A DNA stretch of 64,000 bases, taken from contig NZ_JAHCDN010000001.1 in the NCBI RefSeq assembly GCF_018413605.1, positions 1,984,001-2,048,000 on the forward strand, written 5' to 3'. A program made the translations under genes and the position numbers. The stretch is from Variovorax sp. PCZ-1. GTDB lineage: Bacteria > Pseudomonadota > Gammaproteobacteria > Burkholderiales > Burkholderiaceae_C. Shown here piece after piece: positions 7,970 through 16,514 of the stretch. A model generated the notes under the pieces. The model was given only the letters and a program-made list of their open reading frames with translations. It made no database searches and was not told the DNA's origin. Position 1 is the first letter of the stretch, and the number at the start of each line of letters is the position of its first letter.

Positions 7970-8751
7970 AATTCCGGATTGCGCTTAGCTAGAAAAGCTG
8001 CAATGCCTTTGCGGTGCTCTGCACTGTTAGCGTAAGCATAATCATCATTTGCTACCGATTCAGTAGCACTCTGCGCAGTATTTACAAGTGAGAAATGCTG
8101 ATTTCGATCAAAAAATCGTCTTAAAAACTGCTTATTCATTCGTGCAGCCTGCGGTGATAACTCGGCAATGCGCTGCGCGGTTTCTTGCGTCTCTTGCTGC
8201 AGCTGATCATCTGGCACGATGCGCTGAATGAAACCACGCTCATTCATGGCTTGCGCATTCAACACCTTCGCTTCAAGCAGCATCTCACGCACGCTGGCCT
8301 CGCCTGCAGCGCGCAACACGATGGCTAGTTCGCGCTGCGCCATTGGCATGCCAAGCTTGGCTATCGGCGCACCAAAGCTGGCGCTCTGAGCGGCGATGCG
8401 AATGTCTGCGCATGCGGCAAGCTCCAATCCGCCGCCCATGCAATGCCCCGCAATCATGGCCACAATGGGCGTATCCAGCGCGAGCAAGGCGTCCAGTGCA
8501 GGCGCTACATCCTCTTCATGAAAAGCGCGCAAGCTCTCTGGCTCGAAACGAAAACTGGGATATTCAGAAATATCACCGCCCGAGCAAAAATGATTCCCCT
8601 CGCCGCGCAGAATCAAGCATCGCGTATCTTTAGGCATGCTTTGCAATAGGCGAGGAAGCTCCTGCCACATGCCCCGCTTCATCGCGTTGCGGCGCAGGGC
8701 GTTGCACAGGGTCAGTGTGGCAATCGGTCCAGAATGATCTAGCTTGAGCAT
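7966..8751 (-). CDS. Enoyl-CoA hydratase/isomerase family protein
   Basis: A 261-residue crotonase-fold protein with an oxyanion-hole segment (HFCSGGDI, then GHCMGGGLELAACADIRIA). It sits between bug and matB in the malonate operon, so it probably handles a CoA ester linked to malonyl-CoA chemistry; the exact reaction is unknown. Dispersed repeat copy 3 is embedded near the C-terminus and encodes NTAQSATESVAN just before the normal AEHRKGIAAFLAKR ending. The gene stays in frame across the insertion. Confidence 0.85.
   Translation of the reverse strand: MLKLDHSGPIATLTLCNALRRNAMKRGMWQELPRLLQSMPKDTRCLILRGEGNHFCSGGDISEYPSFRFEPESLRAFHEEDVAPALDALLALDTPIVAMIAGHCMGGGLELAACADIRIAAQSASFGAPIAKLGMPMAQRELAIVLRAAGEASVREMLLEAKVLNAQAMNERGFIQRIVPDDQLQQETQETAQRIAELSPQAARMNKQFLRRFFDRNQHFSLVNTAQSATESVANDDYAYANSAEHRKGIAAFLAKRNPEF
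8051..8127 (+). repeat. Dispersed repeat, copy 3 (inside enoyl-CoA hydratase)
   Basis: It reads GCTACCGATTCAGTAGC, then ACTCTGCGCAGTATT, a degenerate GCCGGCGA region, and an A-rich tail ATCAAAAAATCGTCTTAAAA. It is more diverged than most copies. Confidence 0.7.
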
Positions 8752-8766
8752 GTCAGCAAGAAACGA

Positions 8767-9759
8767 TCAATCCAGCTTCGCGCCCGAGAGCTTGACCACC
8801 TGCTCCCAGCGCTTGATCTCCGCATTCACAAAGCCGCCAAACTGTGCGCCCGTCAAGCCAGTGAACTCTGCACCTTGGCGTGCCCAAGCCGTCTTGGCCT
8901 CATCGGTGTTGTAAGCCTTGCGGATTTCTTCAATCGCACGGGCCTGCACATCAGCAGGCGTACCGCGAGGTGCCCAGATGCCGTACCAAGTCGTCACGGT
9001 GTAATCCGGCAAGCCCAGCTCGGCCGCGCAAGGCACATCAGGGAAAGCGGAGTTGCGCTGTTTGCCTGAGACCATCAAAGCTTTGATGCGCCCGCCGGTG
9101 ATGTGGGCAGCGCTCGACCCCAAGCCATCAAACATCATTTCGACATCGCCTGCAATCAAACCCTGCAGTGAAGGGCCTGCGCCACGATAGGGAATGTGGG
9201 TGATGAAGGTTTTGGTTTGCTGCTTGAACAGCTCGCCCGCCAAATGATGCGATGTGCCGCCGCCAGCCGAGCCGTAATTGAGCTTGCCAGGATTCTTTTT
9301 GAGGAAGTCTAAAAATTCTTTGAAATTCGCCACCGGCACTTTGCGCGGATTGACCACCACCACCTGCGGCACACTGGCCACCAAAATCAATGGCACGAAA
9401 TCTTTTTCAATATCGTAATCCAATTTGGCATACATGCTCGGTGCGATCGAGTGATGCACAGCGCCCATGAAGAGGTTGTAGCCATCGGCTGGCGCTTTGG
9501 CTGCCACGCCCGCGCCCAGCGTGCCGCCCGCGCCACCTTTGTTATCGATCACCAAAGTGCGCCCTGTTGTTTTGGCGAACGCTGCAGACAAGGGCCGCGC
9601 AAACGCATCTGTGCCTCCGCCTGCGGGGAAAGGCACGATCAGATTCACGGCTTTTGCGGGCCAAGCGCCCGCCGTTTGTGCGCGAGATGCTACAGAAAAT
9701 GTAGCGATGCTTGCTGCCGTTGATGCTAAGGCAGCGCGGCGATTGATCATTGTGTTCAT
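8767..9759 (-). CDS. Bug/TctC-family binding protein of the malonate operon
   Basis: A 330-residue Bug receptor. The N-terminus has a twin-arginine-like segment (INRRAALAS) and a hydrophobic signal stretch, followed by AVNLIVPFPAGGGTDAFARP and THIPYRGAGPS. GGAGACAAACC precedes the ATG. It occupies the place taken by the MatC malonate carrier in the classical matABC operon, so malonate or a related diacid is the probable ligand. No TctA/TctB genes are nearby, so the membrane partner must be elsewhere. Confidence 0.9.
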   Translation of the reverse strand: MNTMINRRAALASTAASIATFSVASRAQTAGAWPAKAVNLIVPFPAGGGTDAFARPLSAAFAKTTGRTLVIDNKGGAGGTLGAGVAAKAPADGYNLFMGAVHHSIAPSMYAKLDYDIEKDFVPLILVASVPQVVVVNPRKVPVANFKEFLDFLKKNPGKLNYGSAGGGTSHHLAGELFKQQTKTFITHIPYRGAGPSLQGLIAGDVEMMFDGLGSSAAHITGGRIKALMVSGKQRNSAFPDVPCAAELGLPDYTVTTWYGIWAPRGTPADVQARAIEEIRKAYNTDEAKTAWARQGAEFTGLTGAQFGGFVNAEIKRWEQVVKLSGAKLD

Positions 9760-9780
9760 GGTTTGTCTCCAGTGTTTAAG

Positions 9781-11226
9781 TTAATTCAACAGCTTTTTGA
9801 TATCAGCACTGCAGGCTATTTTGCCTGCAGCCAAAGATTGGCGATGCTTGTCGATCTGCTTGAGATCATAAAGATAATTGACCATCAGGCCGAAGGATTG
9901 TTTGGTGCCTTTGGCGCTGGGATCAGCAGCCCAATTGATTCGCTCCACCCTTGAGCCATTGCCCAGGTGAAACTTAGCCACGGCATCCAGCGGTTGACCA
10001 TCGCGCATTTCTTGCGCCAGGTATTGCGCTGCTCGGCTCGTTAACTCCTGTTTGACGGTCTCTGCATTGGCATCGGCTTGCGCGACCAGGGGTGCATCGA
10101 TCTTTGTGAGCCATGCTCTAAAGCCAGGTATCGGCGAAAGCGTGGCAAACACCTTGAGCTTGGGTAGCTCGGTCTTGAGTGTCTCCACCACACGCTTGAT
10201 GAGTGAATCCCCAAAGCCTACGCCGCGCAAGCCGGTTTGCGTATTGCTGATGGAATAGAAAATGGCTGTCGTCACAGCTTTGAGATCATGCACCTTAGCC
10301 TGCTCATCCAGCAAAGGCAAGATACCGCTGGCCATTTCATCGCCCAAAGCCACCTCGACAAAAATCAAAGGCTCATCGGGCAGCTTGGCATGAAAGAACC
10401 CGTAACACCGTCGATCGGAATCAAGCCTATTTTTCAGATCCATCCAACCTTTGATGTCATGGACAGCTTCATAGCGAATGAGCTTCTCAAGCAGCGAAGC
10501 AGGGCTGTCCCAACTGATGCGACGCAGCTCCAAAAAGGCAACATCGAACCAAGTCGAGAGCAAGACTTCAAGCTCAGCGTCAAGTGCAAGCAATCTGCGA
10601 TCTTTCTTTAGCTCCGGCAACCACTGCGTGCGCATTTCGATCAAAAAGCGCATGCCTTCAGGGAATGCAGCAAATCGCTGAAGCAATCGCTTGCGGGGTG
10701 AGGTGAGAGATTTGTGCATAGCCACTTCAGCTAAACCCAAATCGCCAGAAATCAATGCAGATTCATACTGCTCGCGCGCTTTGCGCAATTGCGCAGCATC
10801 CGGCGCAAATTGCTCACTCATCAACAGCCACATATCGCGCTGCTCATGCGAGCTGGCCTTGGCATACCATTTGGCCACGCCCTGCGCACGCCGCCCGCCC
10901 TCCACCTCGCTCACCTGCGGATCCGCGACAGCCTTGAGCTCGAGCAAAGTGCGCCGCAGCACACGCGGTGATAGCGCTTCATGCTTTTGCTTCAGCGATG
11001 CTTTCAGGCGCTCATTCGTAGAGCGCATGGCGTGATCTGTCGTTGCTATGATATCAATAGCACTTTGCGCAATATCTATGCCGGCAATATGCTGTTTTTC
11101 TTTAGAAATAAGGGTGGTTTTATCGATTTTCTGCCAACCAAGCTTGACTGCATGGCGGCGCAGCCATGAGCCTGCTTGGCTGCCGCGTGAGGTGCTTTGG
11201 GCAAGGGGCTCGGTATCCATGCTCAC
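9781..11226 (-). CDS. matA: Malonyl-CoA decarboxylase
   Basis: A 481-residue protein of the malonyl-CoA decarboxylase family. It shows a helical N-terminal domain and a GNAT-like catalytic domain with FATLSPIPGFRAWL (catalytic Ser region) and KFHLGNGSRVERINW (catalytic His region). It converts malonyl-CoA to acetyl-CoA and CO2, completing malonate use with MatB. It overlaps matR by 4 bp, so the two are probably co-transcribed. Dispersed repeat copy 4 lies inside the N-terminal domain and encodes IAGIDIAQSAIDIIA, apparently tolerated in a loop. Confidence 0.93.
   Translation of the reverse strand: MSMDTEPLAQSTSRGSQAGSWLRRHAVKLGWQKIDKTTLISKEKQHIAGIDIAQSAIDIIATTDHAMRSTNERLKASLKQKHEALSPRVLRRTLLELKAVADPQVSEVEGGRRAQGVAKWYAKASSHEQRDMWLLMSEQFAPDAAQLRKAREQYESALISGDLGLAEVAMHKSLTSPRKRLLQRFAAFPEGMRFLIEMRTQWLPELKKDRRLLALDAELEVLLSTWFDVAFLELRRISWDSPASLLEKLIRYEAVHDIKGWMDLKNRLDSDRRCYGFFHAKLPDEPLIFVEVALGDEMASGILPLLDEQAKVHDLKAVTTAIFYSISNTQTGLRGVGFGDSLIKRVVETLKTELPKLKVFATLSPIPGFRAWLTKIDAPLVAQADANAETVKQELTSRAAQYLAQEMRDGQPLDAVAKFHLGNGSRVERINWAADPSAKGTKQSFGLMVNYLYDLKQIDKHRQSLAAGKIACSADIKKLLN
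11045..11100 (+). repeat. Dispersed repeat, copy 4 (inside matA)
   Basis: It reads GCTATGATATCAATAGC, ACTTTGCGCAATATC, TATGCCGGCAATATGC. It is read through on the minus strand by matA in the shared frame. Confidence 0.85.
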
Positions 11227-11912
11227 ACCACCAACCTGCTTTTCTGATTGCGCGCCAGCTCTCGCAGCGCCTCACGCTGACGCGTCAGGTGCGTGCGCAT
11301 CGCCGCCTCTGCGCCCTGAGCATCACGCGCCTGCAAAGCTGCAAACACGGCCATGTGCTCTGAGAGGCTTTGCTGCAAACGCCCCGGCGCATGCAACTGC
11401 TGCAAGCGCGCCAGCTTCAAGATCTTGCGTAAATCCCCAATCACCTGCGCCAGCCATTTGTTATTTGCCAACAAGATGATGGCCTCATGAATCGCGAAAT
11501 TCGCCTCGTAATAGTCATTGATGCGTTGTGCTTTCGCAGCTTTCTGCAAGCGTTCGTGTAGCGTTGCCAGTGCCACCAGGTCAGCATCGGTGCTTTTGAG
11601 CGCCGCCTCATGTGCACAGCGCCCTTCCAGCAAGGCGATCACCGGGAAGATTTCATCCAAATCCTGCTCAGTGACTTCATTCACGAAGCTGCCTCGGCGC
11701 GGCTCTTGCCGGATCAGGCCTTCTGCAGCCAGCACCTTCAACGCCTCGCGAAGTGGGGTGCGAGAAATCTCAAGCTCTTCGCACAAAGCCACCTCATCTA
11801 CGAACGCACCGGGCGCGAGTTCACCGCTGAAAATGCGCTGCCGCAATTGCGCCGCCACCTCGCTATGAAGCGATTCAGTAACAGAGCGAAGAGCGACCGG
11901 ACTGGAGACCAT
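11223..11912 (-). CDS. matR: GntR/FCD regulator of the malonate operon
   Basis: A 229-residue GntR regulator with a winged helix at about residues 8-75 (CEELEISRTPLREALKVLAAEGLI) and an FCD domain at about 85-215. As first gene of the mat operon and overlapping matA by 4 bp, it corresponds to MatR, the malonate-responsive repressor of rhizobial mat operons. The name rests on context and family. An AT-rich palindromic region immediately upstream is the likely operator. Confidence 0.82.
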   Translation of the reverse strand: MVSSPVALRSVTESLHSEVAAQLRQRIFSGELAPGAFVDEVALCEELEISRTPLREALKVLAAEGLIRQEPRRGSFVNEVTEQDLDEIFPVIALLEGRCAHEAALKSTDADLVALATLHERLQKAAKAQRINDYYEANFAIHEAIILLANNKWLAQVIGDLRKILKLARLQQLHAPGRLQQSLSEHMAVFAALQARDAQGAEAAMRTHLTRQREALRELARNQKSRLVV

Positions 11913-11938
11913 GACGAAGAAATTGAAAAGCTGATATC

Positions 11939-12024
11939 GAGATAATTATCTGTAATTATGATTAATCACGACCCCTCAAACAAGCCGTTTACGCCAAGTT
12001 TCACCAAAAGCTAGGGTTTATCAC
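11939..12024. promoter_or_regulatory. mat operon control region
   Basis: Upstream of matR lies the palindrome GATAATTATC (11941-11950) followed by TGTAATTATGATTAAT, an AT-rich stretch suited to a GntR dimer and a promoter. Further out is CTAGGGTTTATCAC (12011-12024), which resembles strings upstream of three other catabolic transcription units in this window. Both assignments are inference. Confidence 0.4.
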
Positions 12025-12037
12025 GAGGCCTGCGGCA

Positions 12038-12072
12038 CCTGGCCTGTTGGCCATGCGCCTAGGCGCCAGGAA
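12038..12072 (-). terminator. Possible hairpin downstream of lgt
   Basis: CCTGGC and GCCAGG enclose the palindrome GCGCCTAGGCGC just after the lgt stop. There is no clear T-tract, so it may be a processing hairpin or a weak terminator. Confidence 0.35.
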
Positions 12073-12073
12073 G

Positions 12074-12874
12074 TCAAGCGAGCCGTTTTTGCGCCCAAAT
12101 CCACATCCCTGCGCCGCCGAGAATCATGGGAATACACAGCCACTGGCCCATGCTCATACCAGTGGATTGCACCAGCCATGTGAGGTGTGCATCAGGTTCG
12201 CGGAAGAATTCTGCGATGAAGCGGAAAATGCCATAACCAAAGAGGAAAGCCGCTGCCACCTGCCCACTCTTGCGCTCTTTGCGCGCATACAGCCAAAGCA
12301 AAATAAAGAGCAAAGCGCCTTCGAGTGCGATTTGATAAAGCTGTGAAGGATGACGCGGCGCATCACCCGCTCCGCGAAACACCATGCCCCAGGGCAAACT
12401 GGGATCTGCCAAACGCCCCCACAGCTCACCGTTGATGAAATTGCCAATGCGCCCCATCATCAAACCTGTGGGAACGCAGGGCGCAACAAAATCGGCCACT
12501 TCGAGCAAGCTGCGTCCGCGTGTCTTTGCAAACCACATTTCTGCAACCACGACACCGAGCAAGCCGCCATGAAAACTCATGCCACCTTGCCACACATAAA
12601 AAATCTCGAGTGGATGGGAAAGGTAATAAGCTGGTTTGTAAAACAAGCAGTAGCCAATTCGCCCACCCAGCACCACACCCATCACGCCTAGAAACAAGAT
12701 ATCTTCCACATCGCGCTTCGTCCATTTCAGACGCGCATAGGGTTGATGCGCTGTGCGCAGTGTGCCCAAGTACCAAAAAAGCGCAAACGCGGCGAGATAG
12801 GTCAGGCCGTACCAATGCACAGCCAGAGGGCCAAGCTTGATGGCAACAGGATCAATTTGAGGGTGAATCAGCAT
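12074..12874 (-). CDS. lgt: Prolipoprotein diacylglyceryl transferase
   Basis: A 266-residue polytopic membrane protein of normal Lgt length. It opens with [20 protein letters not shown] and contains the signature [14 protein letters not shown] with conserved Arg, Asn and Glu. Lgt moves diacylglycerol from phosphatidylglycerol to the lipobox cysteine of prolipoproteins in the inner membrane. Likely clients in this window are the LASC lipoprotein esterase and possibly the two DUF1800 proteins. It stands 18 bp before the beta-hydroxyacid dehydrogenase gene on the same strand. Confidence 0.97.
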   Translation of the reverse strand: MLIHPQIDPVAIKLGPLAVHWYGLTYLAAFALFWYLGTLRTAHQPYARLKWTKRDVEDILFLGVMGVVLGGRIGYCLFYKPAYYLSHPLEIFYVWQGGMSFHGGLLGVVVAEMWFAKTRGRSLLEVADFVAPCVPTGLMMGRIGNFINGELWGRLADPSLPWGMVFRGAGDAPRHPSQLYQIALEGALLFILLWLYARKERKSGQVAAAFLFGYGIFRFIAEFFREPDAHLTWLVQSTGMSMGQWLCIPMILGGAGMWIWAQKRLA

Positions 12875-12891
12875 GCGGCGTATTTTGCCAG

Positions 12892-13776
12892 CTAAGCATG
12901 ACCCGTGCGCTGCGCAATGATACGCATCAACTCGGGCACGAAGGCCTGAGCATCCTCACCCGTGCAGGCCGCCGCCAAAGTGTTTTTGACGCCTGCAGCA
13001 ATGCTGCTATCTGCGCCTGCGTCTTGCGCCATGGTGTTGTAGTAGTTGATGTCTTTCAAGGCGTTACTCACCGTGAAACGCAGACCGCTTGCATCGCCTG
13101 ATAGCAAATACGGCTTCATACGCTCAAGCGCAACGCCAGCACCGCCGCCCTTGCTCAGAACCTCTACAAAAGTTTCCATCGCTACACCCGAGACTTGCGC
13201 GCAGGCCGCCGCTTCAGCAATCAAGGCGGCTGTGCCGAGAGAGACATAGTTATGCAAGAGCTTCATGCGATGCCCTGAACCCACTGGCCCAGCGTGTGTG
13301 ATATTTTCTGCAAAGCATCGCAAAACAGGCATGCAACGCTCCAGCAAGGCCGCATCAGCGCCCACCAATAAATTCAAACGCCCTTCCGCCGCTTCTTTGG
13401 CGGTGCGCGTCATGGGCGCGTCCATAAATAATCCGCCGGCTTGCGTGACAGCCTTGGCCACGCGCTCGGTGGATGTCGGCACAGCGGTCGAGCAATCAAT
13501 GACCACCGTGCCGGGCTGGATGGCAGCCAGCACGCCCGCTGAAGAAAGCAAGACATCCTCCACCTGCGGCGAGCCGGTGACGCACAGAATAATGAGCTCG
13601 GCGCTTTGCGCCAGCAGGGCAGGTGTGGCTGCGGTTTTCGCGCCCAAGCCAAGCAAAGCATCCAACGGCTGGTTGCCTGCGTGTTCGAGCACCGTGAGCG
13701 AATAGCCCTTTTTCAGCAAATTGCTCGCAATACCCTGCCCCATCAGACCAGCGCCGATCAGCCCAATATTTTTCAT
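12892..13776 (-). CDS. Beta-hydroxyacid dehydrogenase (3-hydroxyisobutyrate dehydrogenase family)
   Basis: A 294-residue NAD(P)-dependent enzyme with the Rossmann motif [11 protein letters not shown] at the N-terminus, [14 protein letters not shown] as substrate loop and [12 protein letters not shown] carrying the catalytic lysine. The family includes 3-hydroxyisobutyrate dehydrogenase, tartronate semialdehyde reductase and GLYR-type reductases. I chose ATG 13776 because AGGAATG lies 8 bp upstream and the Rossmann fold starts there; in-frame ATGs up to 13803 would add 9 unneeded residues. The substrate is not resolved. Confidence 0.88.
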   Translation of the reverse strand: MKNIGLIGAGLMGQGIASNLLKKGYSLTVLEHAGNQPLDALLGLGAKTAATPALLAQSAELIILCVTGSPQVEDVLLSSAGVLAAIQPGTVVIDCSTAVPTSTERVAKAVTQAGGLFMDAPMTRTAKEAAEGRLNLLVGADAALLERCMPVLRCFAENITHAGPVGSGHRMKLLHNYVSLGTAALIAEAAACAQVSGVAMETFVEVLSKGGGAGVALERMKPYLLSGDASGLRFTVSNALKDINYYNTMAQDAGADSSIAAGVKNTLAAACTGEDAQAFVPELMRIIAQRTGHA

Positions 13777-13867
13777 GTGCATTCCTTGTCTCATGTGTTG
13801 CAACTCATTTTACGCATCAGGGTAGAAACGGGTGGCCAATCGGCCTGGCATGGGACAAGATATTCTC

Positions 13868-15232
13868 ATGCCTCAAGCAACACATATCGCTATCATCGGC
13901 GCCGGCCCCAGCGGCATCGCTGCCGCCAAAAACTGCATTCAAGCGGGGCTTCGCGTGACCGTATTTGAGAAAAATACCGTAGTTGGCGGCAATTGGGTAT
14001 TCAACGCATCCACAGGCCACAGCAGCGTTTATAAAAACACGCACATCATCTCCTCCAAAGACTGGAGCGAGTATGAAGATTTCCCGATGCCGCAAAGCTA
14101 CCCAGCCTATCCGCATCACAGCCAGCTTGCGGCCTATTTCGCGGCTTACGCGCGGTATTTCAAAGTGCAAGAGCAGGTTCGCTTCTCGCACACGGTGAAG
14201 AGCGTGCGCAAGATCGCTGAAAACGATTGGCAGATAGATTTTCTGGATGCCCAGCAGCAATCATGCACTGAGCATTTCACGCATCTGATGGTGGCCAATG
14301 GGCATCATTGGCATCCGCGATGGCCAGAGATTTCTGGTGAGTTCACCGGGCAGTATCTGCACTCGCACGACTTCAAAGGCGTGAATGACGATTGGCGCGG
14401 CAAAAAAGTACTGGTTATTGGCGCTGGAAACTCCGCGTGCGATGTAGCGGTGGAGGCAGCGCGCGTGGCTGCGCCCGTGTGCATGAGCATGCGCAGCCCG
14501 CAGTGGTTTATCCCGAAATTCATTTTCGGCAAGCCCAGCGATGTGTATGCCACAGGCACGATGCATCTGCCGGTATGGCTGCGCCAGCGTGCTTTCAAAA
14601 TGCTGCTGCAAAGCCTGCAAGGCAAATATGCCGACATCGGCTTGCCAGAGCATCATCTGTATCCGCTGCAGCAGCATCCTACGCTCAACAGTGATTTGAT
14701 CGACTATGTGCGCCACGGCAAGGTGCTGCCACGCCCTGGTATCTCCGGCTTTGATGGGCACACTGTTCATTTCACTGACGCCAGCAAGGAGGCCTTTGAC
14801 ATCATCGTGGCCTGCACAGGCTTCCAAATCAGCTTCCCGTTTTTTGAGGATAGCTTCGTGCCTTGGAAGGAAGCTGACCGCATACCCCTCCTGCTGCGTA
14901 TGCTGCCCGCAGATCACAGGGATCTGTATTTCATCGGTCTGTTCCAACCTCTGGGCTGTATTTGGCCACTGGCGGATATGCAGGCACGTTTGGCAGTGAA
15001 AGAAATTCTTGGCCAATGGCAGCGCCCTGCCGATATGCAAGCCGCGATCCAACATGAAATAGATCACCCCCATTACGATTTTGAGCGCGCACCTCGCCAC
15101 AGCACAGAAGTGGATTACCACCGCTTCCGCGCAGAACTCAAGCGCGAATTGAGCAAAGCTGGTGTGGATATTGGCAAAGCACCCGCACTCAGACGCGGGG
15201 GTGTGAGAAGGCCACAGGCTCTACCCATCTAG
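13868..15232 (+). CDS. Flavin-containing monooxygenase
   Basis: A 454-residue class B flavoprotein monooxygenase. The FAD motif IIGAGPSG opens the protein, the FMO fingerprint appears as FTGQYLHSHDF, and the NADPH motif as VIGAGNSACDVAVEAA. Such enzymes oxygenate soft nucleophiles (N, S) or carry out Baeyer-Villiger reactions. An in-frame GTG at 13832 could extend it by 12 residues, but ATG 13868 matches the family start. It is divergent from the beta-hydroxyacid dehydrogenase and stands alone, so no substrate can be named. Confidence 0.9.
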   Translation: MPQATHIAIIGAGPSGIAAAKNCIQAGLRVTVFEKNTVVGGNWVFNASTGHSSVYKNTHIISSKDWSEYEDFPMPQSYPAYPHHSQLAAYFAAYARYFKVQEQVRFSHTVKSVRKIAENDWQIDFLDAQQQSCTEHFTHLMVANGHHWHPRWPEISGEFTGQYLHSHDFKGVNDDWRGKKVLVIGAGNSACDVAVEAARVAAPVCMSMRSPQWFIPKFIFGKPSDVYATGTMHLPVWLRQRAFKMLLQSLQGKYADIGLPEHHLYPLQQHPTLNSDLIDYVRHGKVLPRPGISGFDGHTVHFTDASKEAFDIIVACTGFQISFPFFEDSFVPWKEADRIPLLLRMLPADHRDLYFIGLFQPLGCIWPLADMQARLAVKEILGQWQRPADMQAAIQHEIDHPHYDFERAPRHSTEVDYHRFRAELKRELSKAGVDIGKAPALRRGGVRRPQALPI

Positions 15233-15249
15233 GCCTCTTGCGATCAGGA

Positions 15250-15315
15250 TACTATTAATTTAATAGCATTCTGCGCAATCTGCATGCCGGCGATCGACCA
15301 AAAAGCCTGATAAAA
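15250..15315 (+). repeat. Dispersed repeat, copy 5
   Basis: It reads CTATTAATTTAATAGC with a perfect inverted repeat, then ATTCTGCGCAATCTGC, ATGCCGGCGATCG and AAAAAGCCTGATAAAA. It lies between the monooxygenase and the MFS gene and ends about 20 bp before the MFS start. Confidence 0.92.
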
Positions 15316-15335
15316 GGCATCTAGTATCATGAGGG

Positions 15336-16514
15336 ATGCTTGACAATACAACCACAACCCAGCACTCAGAAAGCGCCCTGCTCTGGACTCTTCTCATCGG
15401 CAATTTTGTGATCGGCACTGGAGTGATGCTGGTACCGGGCACCTTGAATGACATCGCCACCTCCCTGCAAACCAGCGTGGCCAGCGCAGGTCAACTCATT
15501 ACGGCGGGTGCCATCACGGTTTGTATCGGTGCACCTTTGCTCGCAGCAACGATGGCCAAGCTTGATCGCCGCATGCTGCTGGCCACCACCATGCTGTGGT
15601 ATGCGCTGATGCACGCGGCTTGCGCGCTGGCTCCGGGCTACACAAGTTTGCTGATTCTGCGCGTGCTCGCTTTGATTTCAGCAGCGATTTTTACACCTCA
15701 AGCGGCTGCAGTCGCAGGGATGCTGGTGTCTCCTGAGCGGCGCGGGCGGGCGATCACCACGGTGTTTTTAGGCTGGTCGGTGGCTTCGGTGGTAGGTGCG
15801 CCACTGGCAGCGCTGATTGGCGGTGAGTACGGTTGGCGCGCTGCGTTTTGGCTGCTTGCTGGCTTGGCACTGCTGTGCGCTGTACTGGTGTGGCGGGTGA
15901 TTCCGCTGGGCGTGAGACCTCCAGCGATCAGCGGTGCGATGTGGCGGCAAACATTAGGCTCCAAACTTCTGATCGTGACGGTGCTCGTGACCGCGCTTTC
16001 AGCCAGCGGACAGTTTGTGCAGTTCGCTTACTTCTCGCCCTATGTGGTGCAGGTGCTGGGTGGTACGGCGAAAGATGTGGCGCTGTTGTTTGCGGTGTTT
16101 GGGCTGTTTGGCGTGATCGGCAGTTTTGCGGTGTCCCGCATGATTGACCGTGTTGGGCCGCCACAGGCTGTGATGATGACTTTGGTGCTGATGGCGATCT
16201 CGCTCTTGCTCTGGCCACTTGGAACCAGCATCACGATGCTAGCGCTGGTGTGCATTCCTTGGGGCCTGGGTTGTTTTTCCTGCAATTCGGCTCAGCAAGC
16301 GCGACTGGTTGCACTTGCGCCCGCGATGGCGAGCGTGAGCGTGGCGCTTAATACCTCAGCGATTTATCTGGGTCAAGGCGTGGGCTCCGCCGTAGGCGGT
16401 GTGATGGTCAATCACGGACACATGGCTCAGCTGCATTGGGCAGGCTTGGCTGGCCTACTGCTGGCAATGGGCTTGAGCGCTTGGGCTCAGAAGCTGGCGC
16501 GGCAGCAGTCTTAG
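15336..16514 (+). CDS. MFS transporter (DHA1-type)
   Basis: A 392-residue protein with about 12 hydrophobic segments. Between segments 4 and 5 it has the motif RRGRAITTVFLGWSVASVVGAPLAALIG, shown here only as a positional marker split by family convention: RRGRAITTVFLGWS then VVGAPLAALIGG. This resembles AraJ/Bcr-type exporters, for which drug or sugar efflux is usual. The stop codon overlaps the convergent FimV-like gene by 4 bp, leaving no room for an intergenic terminator. The ligand is unknown. Confidence 0.85.
   Translation: MLDNTTTTQHSESALLWTLLIGNFVIGTGVMLVPGTLNDIATSLQTSVASAGQLITAGAITVCIGAPLLAATMAKLDRRMLLATTMLWYALMHAACALAPGYTSLLILRVLALISAAIFTPQAAAVAGMLVSPERRGRAITTVFLGWSVASVVGAPLAALIGGEYGWRAAFWLLAGLALLCAVLVWRVIPLGVRPPAISGAMWRQTLGSKLLIVTVLVTALSASGQFVQFAYFSPYVVQVLGGTAKDVALLFAVFGLFGVIGSFAVSRMIDRVGPPQAVMMTLVLMAISLLLWPLGTSITMLALVCIPWGLGCFSCNSAQQARLVALAPAMASVSVALNTSAIYLGQGVGSAVGGVMVNHGHMAQLHWAGLAGLLLAMGLSAWAQKLARQQS

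Noticed and set aside
14261-15121. A 286-codon open frame opposite the flavin monooxygenase gene
   Set aside because: The plus-strand protein has all monooxygenase motifs; the reverse frame is His/Cys-rich with no recognisable domain. The same applies to long reverse frames opposite rhlE, soxA, soxB and the DUF1800 genes.
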